DNA of 64,000 nucleotides from Acidobacteriota bacterium (GTDB lineage Bacteria; Acidobacteriota; Terriglobia; Acidiferrales; UBA7541), in contig JABDEK010000005.1 of the NCBI GenBank assembly GCA_013287135.1, positions 1 to 64,000 on the forward strand, given 5' to 3'. Under the pieces are notes generated by a model, which saw only the letters and a list, made by a program, of their open reading frames with translations, was not told the origin of the DNA and did no database searches. Of this stretch, positions 36,717 to 45,077 are shown in pieces (positions within the stretch are counted from its first letter, which is position 1; every line of letters starts with the position of its first letter). The translations under genes and the position numbers were made by a program.

Positions 36717-36757
36717 TATAAAGAACTAATTATAGCTGTAAAGAGCCAATTTGTCTC
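36717..36757 (-). promoter_or_regulatory. Promoter with direct-repeat operator candidate for the pdx operon
   Basis: On the minus strand GAGACA (36757-36752), 17 bp, then TATAAT (36734-36729) forms a sigma-70-type promoter about 30 bp from the regulator's ATG. Two copies of TTRGYTCTTTAYA (36749-36737 and 36729-36717; 10 of 13 identical) lie exactly 20 bp apart, flanking the -10. Direct repeats two helical turns apart are the known style of MocR operators. Binding is inferred. Confidence 0.65.
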
Positions 36758-36769
36758 GCGGGGGTTGGA

Positions 36770-38365
36770 TTAGCTTGTAGGTTCGGCCCCTCCTGAAGAG
36801 CGTAGCAGGAAGCGTTGGATCTTTCCGGTAGCGGTTTTGGGCAACTCGGAGACGAAGCGAAATTCGTGCGGGCATTTGAAACCGACCAGCCGTGTGTGGA
36901 GCCAGCCGTTGATTTCGCTGTCCAGGCCGCCGGACGGAGTGATTAAACCTGGCCGCACTACGATGTACGCGACCGGGCGCACCAATCCCAGCGCATCAGG
37001 CCGACCCACTACCGCACATTCAGCCACGGCGGGATGCGAAAGTAGAATATTCTCCACTTCCCCGGGCGAGACCCACATGCCCGACACTTTCATCATGTCG
37101 TCAGCGCGACCGGCGTAATGATAAAAACCTTCGAGATCGCGCGAAAATTTGTCTCCGGTAAACACCCAGCCGTCTTTCTTCACCCGTGCCGTTAGCTCAG
37201 GGATTTCGCGATATTCGGAGAATGCGCTATCCCCTTTCACCCACAGATTGCCAATCCCTCCGTCAGGCACCTGCTCGTTTGCTTCATTCACGATACGGAC
37301 TTGGTAGCCGGGGACTTCGCGGCCGCATGTGCCGGGGCGAGCTTGTCCAGGACGCGTGGATAAAAACACATGCAACATCTCCGTGGAGCCGATGCCATCG
37401 AGAATTTCGATCCCGAGTCGCTGCCGACATTTTTCAAAAACTTCAGCAGGCAGCGATTCCCCGGCGGAAACCGCGATTCGAATCGACGAAAAATCCAGTT
37501 TCAAGCCTTGCTCAGCTTCCCGAAGCAGAGCCGCATAAAAAGTGGGCACCGCGTAAAAAATGGTTGGACGATATTTCTCCACGATCTGCGCCACGCGGTC
37601 TGGACGCGGACGCTCGGGATACAGCACCGTGCCGGCTCCGAAAAATAACGGGAAATACATTCCGTTTCCCAAGCCATAGGCGAAATAGAGTTTCGAAACG
37701 GAGAACATCCGGTCATCATCGCGAAGCCCAAGTACGCCATCCGCGTAGTTGTGAGAAGTAACCAACATATCGCGATGCGCGTGAACGGCGGCCTTCGGCG
37801 GTCCACCACTACCGGAGGTGTAGAGATAAAATGCAGGATCGGTAGCGGAAGTCGGATAGGTCGGCGGAGCCTGGCGTCCAAAAGGCAGCCAATCGCCCCA
37901 ATGGATAGCCTTGCATCCGATACTCTGCAGTCGCGGCGCTGGTCGTCCGGTAACCACGACTAATTCAAGAGCGCTAGCCAACTGCCCGGCTACGAACTCA
38001 TCGAGAATCACGTCCTGCACTACCGCAAACCGCGCGCCAGAGTTTGAAACGTAATGGCGATAGTCCGCGGCGCGCGCCATCGAATTCACCGGCACGGCAA
38101 TCGCGCCAATCTTGGCCGCACCAAAGAAGCATGCAATGAACTCAATCGAATCCGGCAACGCGATCAGCACGCGGTCGCCAGGCTTACATCCGGAATCGAA
38201 AAGAGCGTGGGCTACGCGGTTTACCGCGAACTCAAGATCAGCGTAACCGGCCTCTCGCTCGACACCAAGGATTGCGGGCTTGTCCGGATGCTGGCGCGCA
38301 GGTCTGCAGATGAATTCGTCCGTAATATTGAAAACGCCGGAAGGAGACACAGACGATTGCGCCAT
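36770..38365 (-). CDS. Benzoate-CoA ligase family acyl-CoA synthetase
   Basis: ANL-superfamily AMP-forming ligase of 531 aa. Motifs: P-loop YTSGSGGPPKAAVH, IGSTEMLHVF (A5), DGWVFTGDKFSRD (A7) and the hinge and Lys region PKTATGKIQRFLLR. The IGSTE and LYFAYGLGNG stretches match the benzoate-CoA ligase family, but the P-loop TSGSGG is slightly altered and no aromatic-degradation genes are nearby, so the acid may be different. It is transcribed toward the pdx operon. Confidence 0.88.
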   Translation of the reverse strand: MAQSSVSPSGVFNITDEFICRPARQHPDKPAILGVEREAGYADLEFAVNRVAHALFDSGCKPGDRVLIALPDSIEFIACFFGAAKIGAIAVPVNSMARAADYRHYVSNSGARFAVVQDVILDEFVAGQLASALELVVVTGRPAPRLQSIGCKAIHWGDWLPFGRQAPPTYPTSATDPAFYLYTSGSGGPPKAAVHAHRDMLVTSHNYADGVLGLRDDDRMFSVSKLYFAYGLGNGMYFPLFFGAGTVLYPERPRPDRVAQIVEKYRPTIFYAVPTFYAALLREAEQGLKLDFSSIRIAVSAGESLPAEVFEKCRQRLGIEILDGIGSTEMLHVFLSTRPGQARPGTCGREVPGYQVRIVNEANEQVPDGGIGNLWVKGDSAFSEYREIPELTARVKKDGWVFTGDKFSRDLEGFYHYAGRADDMMKVSGMWVSPGEVENILLSHPAVAECAVVGRPDALGLVRPVAYIVVRPGLITPSGGLDSEINGWLHTRLVGFKCPHEFRFVSELPKTATGKIQRFLLRSSGGAEPTS

Positions 38366-38473
38366 GGCGGCGATTCTACATCACAAGCATTTCCGCTCTT
38401 GCATGGGAATTGCTAGGCCCAGGAGATAGGGGGGGCTTACTTCAAGAACGGAAGACCTGTTCGAAGCTCCCGC

Positions 38474-39034
38474 TTACTGCGTGGCAGATTTCTCGCCAAG
38501 TCGCCTCATGCGCTCCTGCAGCTTCTTGCGCAGCGTGGATGGAGCATTGGGGTTAAATGCAACCAGATACCACAGCGGTTGGGTGCGATCTCGGCTGAGC
38601 CGAGTAAGCGTCGCAGCGTCGCTATTTGGATGCCTCGCGATGTTCTCGCGAATCGCGGAATACGGATGGTGCGAAAGGTGCCCGAGCGTCTTGGCGGAAA
38701 CTTTAGGGTGCTCGCTGATCAGCCGCAACAAATAATAGTCTTCTTTAGGCGCCTGCCGCGACAAGCTATCCAGCGTGTCCGGCTTAACCTCTGCGCTTAG
38801 CACCAAACCGATTTTTTCGTCCCATCCCGCATTAATGCGGTTCAGCTCCTGGGTTCGCGCATGGATCAATTGCTCGATCACACGCCGTTCCTGTTCGAGG
38901 CGCGGCGCGGGAAGCGCGCTACGTTCCACAGAATCCAGCACCCGTAATAGGTGTTGGCGCTCGCCAAATACAATTTGTGAAGTCCGCACAGTCTTTCCCT
39001 TCGTGGCATTTCGCACCAAGTCTGAACGTCTCAT
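38474..39034 (-). CDS. LRV-like (leucine-rich-repeat-variant) protein
   Basis: A 186-aa soluble protein. Its C-terminal half has three repeats of about 24 residues of the leucine-rich-variant type: ISEHPKVSAKTLGHLSHHP, IARHPNSDAATLTRLSRD and VAFNPNAPSTLRKKLQ. The N-terminal half is helical and charged. Such repeats form a curved scaffold; no partner or function is evident. It stands alone on the minus strand. Confidence 0.7.
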   Translation of the reverse strand: MRRSDLVRNATKGKTVRTSQIVFGERQHLLRVLDSVERSALPAPRLEQERRVIEQLIHARTQELNRINAGWDEKIGLVLSAEVKPDTLDSLSRQAPKEDYYLLRLISEHPKVSAKTLGHLSHHPYSAIRENIARHPNSDAATLTRLSRDRTQPLWYLVAFNPNAPSTLRKKLQERMRRLGEKSATQ

Positions 39035-39412
39035 CGTTCGATCACCCCGCAGGTCTCATGGGCCGCAGCGAGTTCCCAGGAAGCGGCTCTGGAACAAGTA
39101 AAATTCGCGCCGACGCGCGGCGATTTCTTCGAGGATCCCCGTATTGCTCTATCGATTTGGATAACGCGCCAGATTATCCGGCCTTCGCGCAAAAGAGTAA
39201 AGCAAACTAGGGCTAGTTGTTCCGTAGGGCGCAATAGCCGGTTCTAGAACCACCGAATCAGCCTGCCTTGCGTACTCGACAGGGCCTTGTTCTCGACCCA
39301 GTGTAGCGCCGCTGACGCCGAGCGTGGCGCCACCGGACGCGGAGTTAAGCCTAAGCCACCTCCGCGTGGCCTGATGTGGCGACGTTGTATTCAAGCGAAA
39401 CGGGGTGGTACA

Positions 39413-39434
39413 GAAAAAGTACAGGTACTTTTTC
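39413..39434. repeat. 22-bp palindrome (GAAAAAGTAC-AG-GTACTTTTTC)
   Basis: A perfect 10-bp inverted repeat around a 2-bp centre, about 135 bp before the desaturase start. The short centre suits a dimeric repressor's operator better than an RNA hairpin. Confidence 0.55.
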
Positions 39435-39453
39435 AGACCGCTAAGTCTCGGTA

Positions 39454-39486
39454 TTACACAACTATTACAAATCCTTTACGCGGGTG
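39454..39486 (+). promoter_or_regulatory. Three TTAC direct repeats with 11-bp period
   Basis: TTACAC, TTACAA and TTACGC begin at 39454, 39465 and 39476, exactly 11 bp apart, about 85 bp before the desaturase ATG. This is the classical geometry of PhoB/OmpR-family response-regulator boxes. An OmpR-family regulator is encoded 1 kb downstream. The link is inference. Confidence 0.5.
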
Positions 39487-39569
39487 CTGGTAGTCTAATC
39501 ACAATGTAAGCGCATCGAGCAAGCGAAAGTAGATCGAAAAATCAGGAACCGAAAGAAAGGGCCAAGAAA

Positions 39570-40496
39570 ATGGGAGTTGAACTCACCGATTTGGAAAGAA
39601 GACCTGCTGAACGCGACGAAATCAACTGGGTCACCGCGTCCTTCATGATGTTATTCCACGTGGGCGCAATCGCGGCGCTATTCTTCTTCACCTGGAAAGC
39701 GTTTTTTGTCGCGGTAGTTCTGTGGTGGATGGCTACCAGCCTGGGCATCGGCATGTGCTATCACCGGCTGCTCACTCATCGCGGCTACAAAATTCCCAAG
39801 TGGCTCGAATACACGCTGACAGTTTTCGCCACACTCGCTCTGGAAGGCGGCCCCATTTTCTGGGTAGCCACGCACCGAATTCACCACAAATATTCCGACC
39901 ATGAAGGCGATCCGCATTCCCCCATCGACGGCAAATGGTGGGCGCATATGGGCTGGATCCTGATGGGCAAGTCGATGCACCACGACACCTCCACGCTCGC
40001 CCGTTACGTCCCTGACCTGGCCAAAAACAAGTTTCACGTTTGGATCACGAAATACCATTACATCCCGATGATCATTCTGGGACTGATTCTGCTCGCAGTC
40101 GGCGGCTGGAAATTTGTCCTGTGGGGAATTTTCCTGCGAACTGTCGCGGGACTGCACTTCACCTGGCTCGTCAATTCCGCCACTCATTCCTGGGGAACGC
40201 GCCGCTTTGAAACTCGCGACCTTTCCACCAATAGCTGGTGGGTCGCGCTGCTAAGCTGGGGCGAAGGCTGGCACAACAATCACCACGCGCATCCCGTTTC
40301 AGCTCGCCACGGTTTGAAGTGGTACGAGATTGACGCAAACTGGTACGGCATCTGGCTGCTAAAGAAACTCGGCTTGGCCAAGCAAATTCACACTACCAAG
40401 CTCGAGTCGGTGAAGCGCGCTGAACCAGGCGTGGAAGAAGCGGCCCAATTCGGCGCTCCTGAAGCTCAGCCCGATCTAGCATCCGCACAGTTCTAG
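39570..40496 (+). CDS. Membrane acyl-CoA (fatty-acid) desaturase
   Basis: Diiron desaturase of the stearoyl-CoA delta-9 type that inserts a double bond into fatty acyl chains. The three His boxes are intact: HRLLTH, HRIHHKYSD and HNNHHAHP. Four membrane segments are evident (about residues 20-60 and 150-195). At 308 aa the length is normal. AAAGGG precedes ATG 39570. Phased repeats upstream and a terminator at 40522 mark it as a single regulated transcript controlling membrane fluidity. Confidence 0.94.
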   Translation: MGVELTDLERRPAERDEINWVTASFMMLFHVGAIAALFFFTWKAFFVAVVLWWMATSLGIGMCYHRLLTHRGYKIPKWLEYTLTVFATLALEGGPIFWVATHRIHHKYSDHEGDPHSPIDGKWWAHMGWILMGKSMHHDTSTLARYVPDLAKNKFHVWITKYHYIPMIILGLILLAVGGWKFVLWGIFLRTVAGLHFTWLVNSATHSWGTRRFETRDLSTNSWWVALLSWGEGWHNNHHAHPVSARHGLKWYEIDANWYGIWLLKKLGLAKQIHTTKLESVKRAEPGVEEAAQFGAPEAQPDLASAQF

Positions 40497-40521
40497 AAAC
40501 ATCCGCAATTCACGATTTGCT

Positions 40522-40556
40522 TAGGCCGCGGCCACAAACTGCGGCTTATTTTTTTT
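40522..40556 (+). terminator. Rho-independent terminator after the desaturase
   Basis: TAGGCCGC (40522-40529) pairs with GCGGCTTA (40541-40548), with one G-T pair, around an 11-base loop; a run of eight T follows. Confidence 0.75.
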
Positions 40557-40649
40557 ACGAGTCCGTTTCCTTCGATAACGATCCCGTGTTCGCTTCACAA
40601 CTGGCGCATAGGAATCTGCTCCTCCGCGGTACAATCCAGTGAGATACCC

Positions 40650-41603
40650 ATGCGTATCGCAAGCCGCCGAAAGACCATCGCATTTTTCCTGGTGCTGGGA
40701 ATATCCCTGGTGGCCCTGGCCATCGCCCTCGACGTCGGCTGGATCATCCTCAACTGGCGCCAAAGCGTCATGCTATTCCTGGGTGTAATCGTTTTCGCCA
40801 CCATTATCCTGGGCATGATCCTGAACACCACCTTCCTGGTGCGCGAAATCCGCTTGAATGAGCAGCACGGCAGTTTTATTAACGCGGTTACTCACGAGCT
40901 GAAGACGCCGATTACCTCTATCCGTCTCTACCTCGAAACCCTTCAGCGGCGCGAGGTGGAAGAAGAGCAGAGACAAAAGTTTTACGAGCTAATGCTGAAC
41001 GACACTGACCGCTTGTTGGGAACCGTCGAGCAGGTTCTGAAAGCCGGCCAAGTGGGATACAAGCGCGGTGAACCATATCGCGCGCATATTGACCTGGGCA
41101 GCCTCGCCGCCGAGTGCATGGACCTCGCGCGCAGGCGTCACCATCTGAGCGACGAAGCTCTTCATTTTGCGTCCGCAAATGGCCAACCGCCAGCCGCTGG
41201 CAACGCAGCCGGCCCACCCGACTCAAAGCCTATTGCCGAATTTCCGGTGCTAGGCGACCCTGAAGAACTTCGCACGGCCATATCAAACGTCCTTGATAAT
41301 GCCATCAAGTACTCCATGGGAAGCGTTGACGTGGCGGTGAGCATCGAAGCACCCGACCAAGCGCGCGTAGTTCTCCGCGTGCGCGATCGCGGCGTCGGAA
41401 TTCCAACCGACCAGCTCAAACGCGTGTTCAAGCGCTTCCACCGCGTACGGCGCCGGAGCACTTCCAAAGTAAAAGGTACCGGCCTCGGCCTCTTTATCGT
41501 TCGCTCCATTGCGCGCGCACACGGCGGCAAGGTTTATGCCGAAAGCGAAGGCGAAAATCAGGGCACTACCGTGACTTTGGAATTACCGCGGAGCGCTGCA
41601 TGA
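40650..41603 (+). CDS. Intramembrane-sensing sensor histidine kinase
   Basis: A 317-aa kinase with two membrane helices (about residues 9-34 and 40-62) joined by only a few residues, so it has no real extracytoplasmic sensor. The cytoplasmic part has the H-box FINAVTHELKTPITSI, N-box NVLDNAIKYS, G1 DRGVGIP and G2 KGTGLGLFIV. Kinases of this plan sense envelope or bilayer state. It overlaps its response-regulator gene by 4 bp and follows a desaturase. Confidence 0.93.
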   Translation: MRIASRRKTIAFFLVLGISLVALAIALDVGWIILNWRQSVMLFLGVIVFATIILGMILNTTFLVREIRLNEQHGSFINAVTHELKTPITSIRLYLETLQRREVEEEQRQKFYELMLNDTDRLLGTVEQVLKAGQVGYKRGEPYRAHIDLGSLAAECMDLARRRHHLSDEALHFASANGQPPAAGNAAGPPDSKPIAEFPVLGDPEELRTAISNVLDNAIKYSMGSVDVAVSIEAPDQARVVLRVRDRGVGIPTDQLKRVFKRFHRVRRRSTSKVKGTGLGLFIVRSIARAHGGKVYAESEGENQGTTVTLELPRSAA

Positions 41604-42355
41604 GTCGCGTGCTCGTTGTGGAGGACGAAACGCACCTGGCCGACGGCTTGAAATTCAACCTCGAAGCCGAAGGATATTCCGTGCAGGTAGTAGGCGACGG
41701 CGAGTCTGCCATTGACCAGCTTCTAAAGACCAACGAAAAGTTCGATGCCGTCGTGCTCGACGTAATGCTTCCCGGTATAGATGGCTTCGGCGTCGCATGC
41801 GCTCTGCGCAAAGCCAAAAATTACGTTCCCGTGCTGATGCTCACCGCGCGCGGACGTCCGGAAGATGTTCTCGAAGGGTTTGCCGCTGGAGCCGACGATT
41901 ACCTTCCCAAGCCGTTTCAGCTGCCCATATTCTTGGCGCGTCTTCAGGGGCTTTTGCGGCGTTCGGGATGGCTAAGCGGCGCAAATAAGGAATCTGAGAA
42001 AAAATCTTCGGGCCAAAAAGTCGTGGCGAAAAGCGAATCTCCCGCTAGCGAGCAGATGTTGTTTACCTTCAACGGTAGAACGCTCGACTTCGACACTTTG
42101 CAGCTTCGCACAAAAACCAGCACTATACAGCTCACTTTGATGGAAGCGAAACTTCTCCGTCATTTAATAAAACAGAATGGCCGCACGGTATCCCGCAAAT
42201 CGATTCTAGAAGATGTGTGGGACTTGCGAGAAGACACCGACACGCGTGCAATCGATAATTTTATCGTGCGCCTTCGACGTTATATCGAAGACAATCCGGC
42301 CAAGCCACGCCACCTGTTGACCGTGCGAGGCGTCGGATATCGTTTCGTGGCCTAA
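41600..42355 (+). CDS. OmpR/PhoB-family response regulator
   Basis: Receiver domain (phospho-acceptor Asp54 in VLDVMLPG, Lys104 in LPKPF) joined by a Lys/Ser-rich linker of about 30 residues to a winged-helix DNA-binding domain (LTLMEAKLLRHLIKQNGRTVSRKSIL ... DNFIVRLRRYIEDNPAKPRHLLTVRGVGYRF). It is the partner of the kinase encoded just upstream. DNA targets of this class are usually 11-bp-phased direct repeats, as seen before the desaturase gene. Confidence 0.95.
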   Translation: MSRVLVVEDETHLADGLKFNLEAEGYSVQVVGDGESAIDQLLKTNEKFDAVVLDVMLPGIDGFGVACALRKAKNYVPVLMLTARGRPEDVLEGFAAGADDYLPKPFQLPIFLARLQGLLRRSGWLSGANKESEKKSSGQKVVAKSESPASEQMLFTFNGRTLDFDTLQLRTKTSTIQLTLMEAKLLRHLIKQNGRTVSRKSILEDVWDLREDTDTRAIDNFIVRLRRYIEDNPAKPRHLLTVRGVGYRFVA

Positions 42356-42411
42356 CGTTCCTCTCCAGACTTGAATTCAAGTTGTAAAAGAATTACGTGA
42401 GGCAAACCTTC

Positions 42412-42672
42412 ATGGCGGCTTTCGACGAGCATCGCGAGGAATTGGAACATTACGAAACGATGATGGGCCCGTATCGCGGTCGCCTGGCCGTCACGCTGGA
42501 TCTGCTGACCAACGCGCTTGTGCTAGTCGGCCAACACGGCATCTATTGCCACAGCAATCGCGACGCGAATGTTCCGGTGATGGACATCCGCATCATCACC
42601 GCTGAGATTGGCAAAGCGAAAGAATTGATTCAAAGCGTAATGGAAGGCCTTCGCGCGGAGAGAAGGACTTAA
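42412..42672 (+). CDS. Small hypothetical protein
   Basis: An 86-aa, mostly helical protein (MAAFDEHREELEHYETMMGPYRGRLAVTL, then LTNALVLVGQHGIYC). ATG 42412 is preceded by GAGGC at nine bases; a GTG five codons upstream is possible. No family recognised. It lies 56 bp after the response regulator on the same strand, so it may belong to that operon. Confidence 0.6.
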   Translation: MAAFDEHREELEHYETMMGPYRGRLAVTLDLLTNALVLVGQHGIYCHSNRDANVPVMDIRIITAEIGKAKELIQSVMEGLRAERRT

Positions 42673-42781
42673 TTCCATATAGAGGTTCGCCAATACCCAG
42701 CTTTAAATCTTTTGTCCCAGCTGTAATTAAAATTCCGCCAAACAATCCTTATCTATGGATACAATGCGTTCCCGGCTCTGA

Positions 42782-42815
42782 GGAGCGGCCATTTTGGATG
42801 GCCCTCCGTTTTATT
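42782..42815 (+). terminator. Terminator-like stem-loop before the RsbW-like gene
   Basis: GGAG-c-GGCCAT (42782-42792) pairs with ATGGCC-CTCC (42798-42807), with one bulge and a TTTGG loop, followed by GTTTTATT. It can end the upstream transcript or attenuate the gene that starts 40 bp later. Confidence 0.55.
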
Positions 42816-42854
42816 GTCAGCTTCGCCCAGCTTTCGCTACGAGGGATTAGGGAA

Positions 42855-43313
42855 ATGGATTTGTACAAAGGATGGAAAGTGGGGCCTCCATATCCTCAGT
42901 TCGAACTCTCCATGCCTAGCGAAATATCCGTCATTTCACCTTTTGTGGACGACTTCATGGAGCGCATGAAGGAATACACCCGTTTTAACGGCGATGCGAG
43001 CGATATCGAAGTTGCCCTGCGCGAAGCCATCGCAAACGCAGTTCTTCACGGCAACCGGGAAGATCCCCATAAGCGAGTCCACCTGAGCTTTCGATGCGAA
43101 CCTACCGGCGAACTTTTTTTCGTCGTGCGAGATGAAGGACCCGGCTTCGATCCCGAAAAGGTTCCCGATCCGTTAGCCCCTGAAAATCTCGATGCCGAAC
43201 ACGGTCGCGGAATTTTGATGATGAAGTCCTACATGGACCACGTGCATTACGATCGCGGCGGAACAGAAGTACACATGCACAAAAAACCACCCTCAGCGAA
43301 ACCGGCCAGGTAG
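42855..43313 (+). CDS. RsbW-like ATP-binding protein (anti-sigma/serine-kinase fold)
   Basis: A GHKL-type HATPase protein of 152 aa like RsbW/SpoIIAB. N-box EVALREAIANAVLHGN, G1 VRDEGPGFDP and G2 GRGILMMKSYMDHV are all present. Such proteins bind sigma factors or phosphorylate anti-anti-sigma proteins. No STAS partner is adjacent. The chosen ATG follows AGGGA; an ATG at 42798 would begin inside the terminator-like hairpin and is disfavoured. Its end overlaps the convergent CPBP gene by 21 bp. Confidence 0.85.
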   Translation: MDLYKGWKVGPPYPQFELSMPSEISVISPFVDDFMERMKEYTRFNGDASDIEVALREAIANAVLHGNREDPHKRVHLSFRCEPTGELFFVVRDEGPGFDPEKVPDPLAPENLDAEHGRGILMMKSYMDHVHYDRGGTEVHMHKKPPSAKPAR

Positions 43314-44291
43314 TCCGAGCGCCTCAGGGTCTGGATAGCGCACTTCTCGATATTTCCGAAGAATCAACAGAGACACAACGACGAGGCAAATTAGTGTGAA
43401 GATGCTGGCCTCCGGGCCGGTACTTCCACCCGTCAGCCATTTCGGGCCGTGAAGCTCGGAGTGCAGGAAATTGCGGCTGGCGTTGAGTCCGCTGTCGGGC
43501 ACGCCGTAGAAAAACGTCTGTCCCCAATCCCACGCGGCATGAAATCCGATTGGCCACCACAAATTCCCGGTGCGCTGCACTGCGATGCACGCAAAGATGC
43601 CGAAGGCTGCAACCTGTATCAAACCAAAAATCGATTCACCCGCGTTGCCAGTGTGAGCCGCTGCGAACAGCGCGGACAATACAACGGCGGCCGGCCAGAA
43701 TCCGATACCAGTAGTGAGGGTAAATTGCATGTAGCCGCGAAACATAAATTCTTCTGAGAATCCTACTGCCAGGAAGGCCAGCGTCCATTCCCCAGTTGAA
43801 AGAGCCAACGCTGAGCCATGCGTGTCGACTCCGGTGATTCGGAATCCGTGGAACAGGAAAATCACAAAAAGCACGCCGCTAATCGATAAAAATCCCCATA
43901 ACAATCCTTCCCAAAAATATTTCGGAAAGGGCGTTCGCAAAGGCAGTCCGTAATGTGCAAGCTTTCGGTGCTCGATGCGACCCATGATTAAGGTAGCGAC
44001 AAGAATCACTGCGAGGCTCGTAAGTTCACCTATTGCGATCAGTCCCGGCGTAAGGGTGGTTAGTTGGCTGGGATTGACCGGGGCGTGTCCAAATTTGCGA
44101 GCCAAATAGTGGCCGATGACGTTGATAAGGAAAACAATGGCGACCACCATGGCCAGAAAAATTAGGGCCCGCCAACCAGCTCGCAGACCATCGGGCCCGT
44201 AGAATATGGTGTTGCGCGCAGGCTCAGCGGGAGGAGGCGATGTGGACGATTGTGTTATATCTGCCGCTGGAGGTAAGTTTGACTGGTCCAT
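43293..44291 (-). CDS. CPBP family intramembrane protease (second copy)
   Basis: A 332-aa CPBP/Abi-type membrane protease with motif 1 EEFMFRGY, motif 2 FAAAH and motif 3 HAAWD. N-terminal YGPDGLRAGWR and the end motif LHGPKWLTGGSTGPEAS closely parallel the paralogue at 15265-16224. Eight or so hydrophobic helices are visible. It may process prenylated or peptide substrates in the membrane; none is known. It is divergent from the ECF sigma gene. Confidence 0.9.
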   Translation of the reverse strand: MDQSNLPPAADITQSSTSPPPAEPARNTIFYGPDGLRAGWRALIFLAMVVAIVFLINVIGHYLARKFGHAPVNPSQLTTLTPGLIAIGELTSLAVILVATLIMGRIEHRKLAHYGLPLRTPFPKYFWEGLLWGFLSISGVLFVIFLFHGFRITGVDTHGSALALSTGEWTLAFLAVGFSEEFMFRGYMQFTLTTGIGFWPAAVVLSALFAAAHTGNAGESIFGLIQVAAFGIFACIAVQRTGNLWWPIGFHAAWDWGQTFFYGVPDSGLNASRNFLHSELHGPKWLTGGSTGPEASIFTLICLVVVSLLILRKYREVRYPDPEALGLPGRFR

Positions 44292-44430
44292 TCGAGAGGG
44301 CCTCTTTTTTAGTGACGGGCAGTCGCGCTAATCGCCGCCATTGGTGATACGGCTGCGAAGTATAGAAAGTTCCAGCCCAAAGCGCAAAGATTGTCGTCAC
44401 ATCACATGGTGAAAACCGATATTTCAGCGT

Positions 44431-44452
44431 AACCTTTCCGCTCCCCGGCCGT
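44431..44452 (+). promoter_or_regulatory. Candidate ECF-sigma promoter (AAC-N16-CGT)
   Basis: GTAACC with AAC at 44431-44433, then 16 bases, then CGT at 44450-44452, matches the usual ECF promoter layout. It lies 34 bp before the sigma gene start, so the sigma factor may drive its own operon. Single-site evidence only. Confidence 0.5.
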
Positions 44453-44486
44453 TTATGTTATTGGAAGACGAAAATCGGAGACGCGG

Positions 44487-45077
44487 TTGAAGGCACCTGC
44501 ACAAGATGCCGGCGAGCGGCGTCTGGTCGAAGCAGCTCAAAAAGACCCGACCCGTTTTGCGGAGCTTTACGAAAACAACTTTGCACGGGTGTACGCGTAC
44601 GTTTCGCGTCGCGTGAACAATCGCGAAGAAGCGCAGGACCTAACGGCTGAAGTGTTCCATCAGGCGCTGGCGAATCTCGGGCGTTTCGAATGGCGGGGAG
44701 TTCCTTTCGCAGCATGGCTGATCCGTATTGCAGCGAACGCGATTGCGGACCGCTGGAAGCTGGCCGCGCGGGAACACGGCCACGCCCTGCCGGGCGAGCT
44801 TTCCTCCAAGGAAATTAGTCCCGAAGAGATCGAACATCGCGCCCGGCTGTTCCGGTTAGTGGACACGCTTCCCGCCGAGCAACGCCGGGTAATCGAAATG
44901 CGTTTCGCGCAGGAAAAAAGCATTAGCGAAATCGCTAAAGGCATTGGACGTACAGAAGGCGCGGTAAAACAGTTGCAGTTTCGCGGCCTGGAAAGTTTGC
45001 GGTCCCAGTTGGATGTTTCATCGCGCAAAGGCACCGCCAGTAAATCGGCCGGCAAAACAGGTAGATTGAATGGCTAA
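44487..45077 (+). CDS. ECF-type RNA polymerase sigma factor
   Basis: A 196-aa sigma-70 family ECF factor. Region 2 spans about residues 25-95 (FARVYAYVSRRVNNREEAQDLTAEVFHQAL) and region 4 about 125-175 (LPAEQRRVIEMRFAQEKSISEIAKGIGRTEGAVKQLQFRGLESLR). The start is TTG 44487, with GGAG six bases upstream. Its last 8 bp overlap the start of a gene whose N-terminus looks like an anti-sigma leader, so that product is its likely regulator. A possible self-recognised promoter lies upstream. Confidence 0.92.
   Translation: MKAPAQDAGERRLVEAAQKDPTRFAELYENNFARVYAYVSRRVNNREEAQDLTAEVFHQALANLGRFEWRGVPFAAWLIRIAANAIADRWKLAAREHGHALPGELSSKEISPEEIEHRARLFRLVDTLPAEQRRVIEMRFAQEKSISEIAKGIGRTEGAVKQLQFRGLESLRSQLDVSSRKGTASKSAGKTGRLNG

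Larger units (their letters stand above)
39035..39569. other. Long intergenic region upstream of the desaturase
   Basis: No gene is supported in this 535-bp region between two divergent genes. It holds a 22-bp palindrome (39413-39434) and three 11-bp-phased repeats (39454-39486), listed separately. The part from about 39040 to 39400 shows nothing I can name. Confidence 0.5.
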
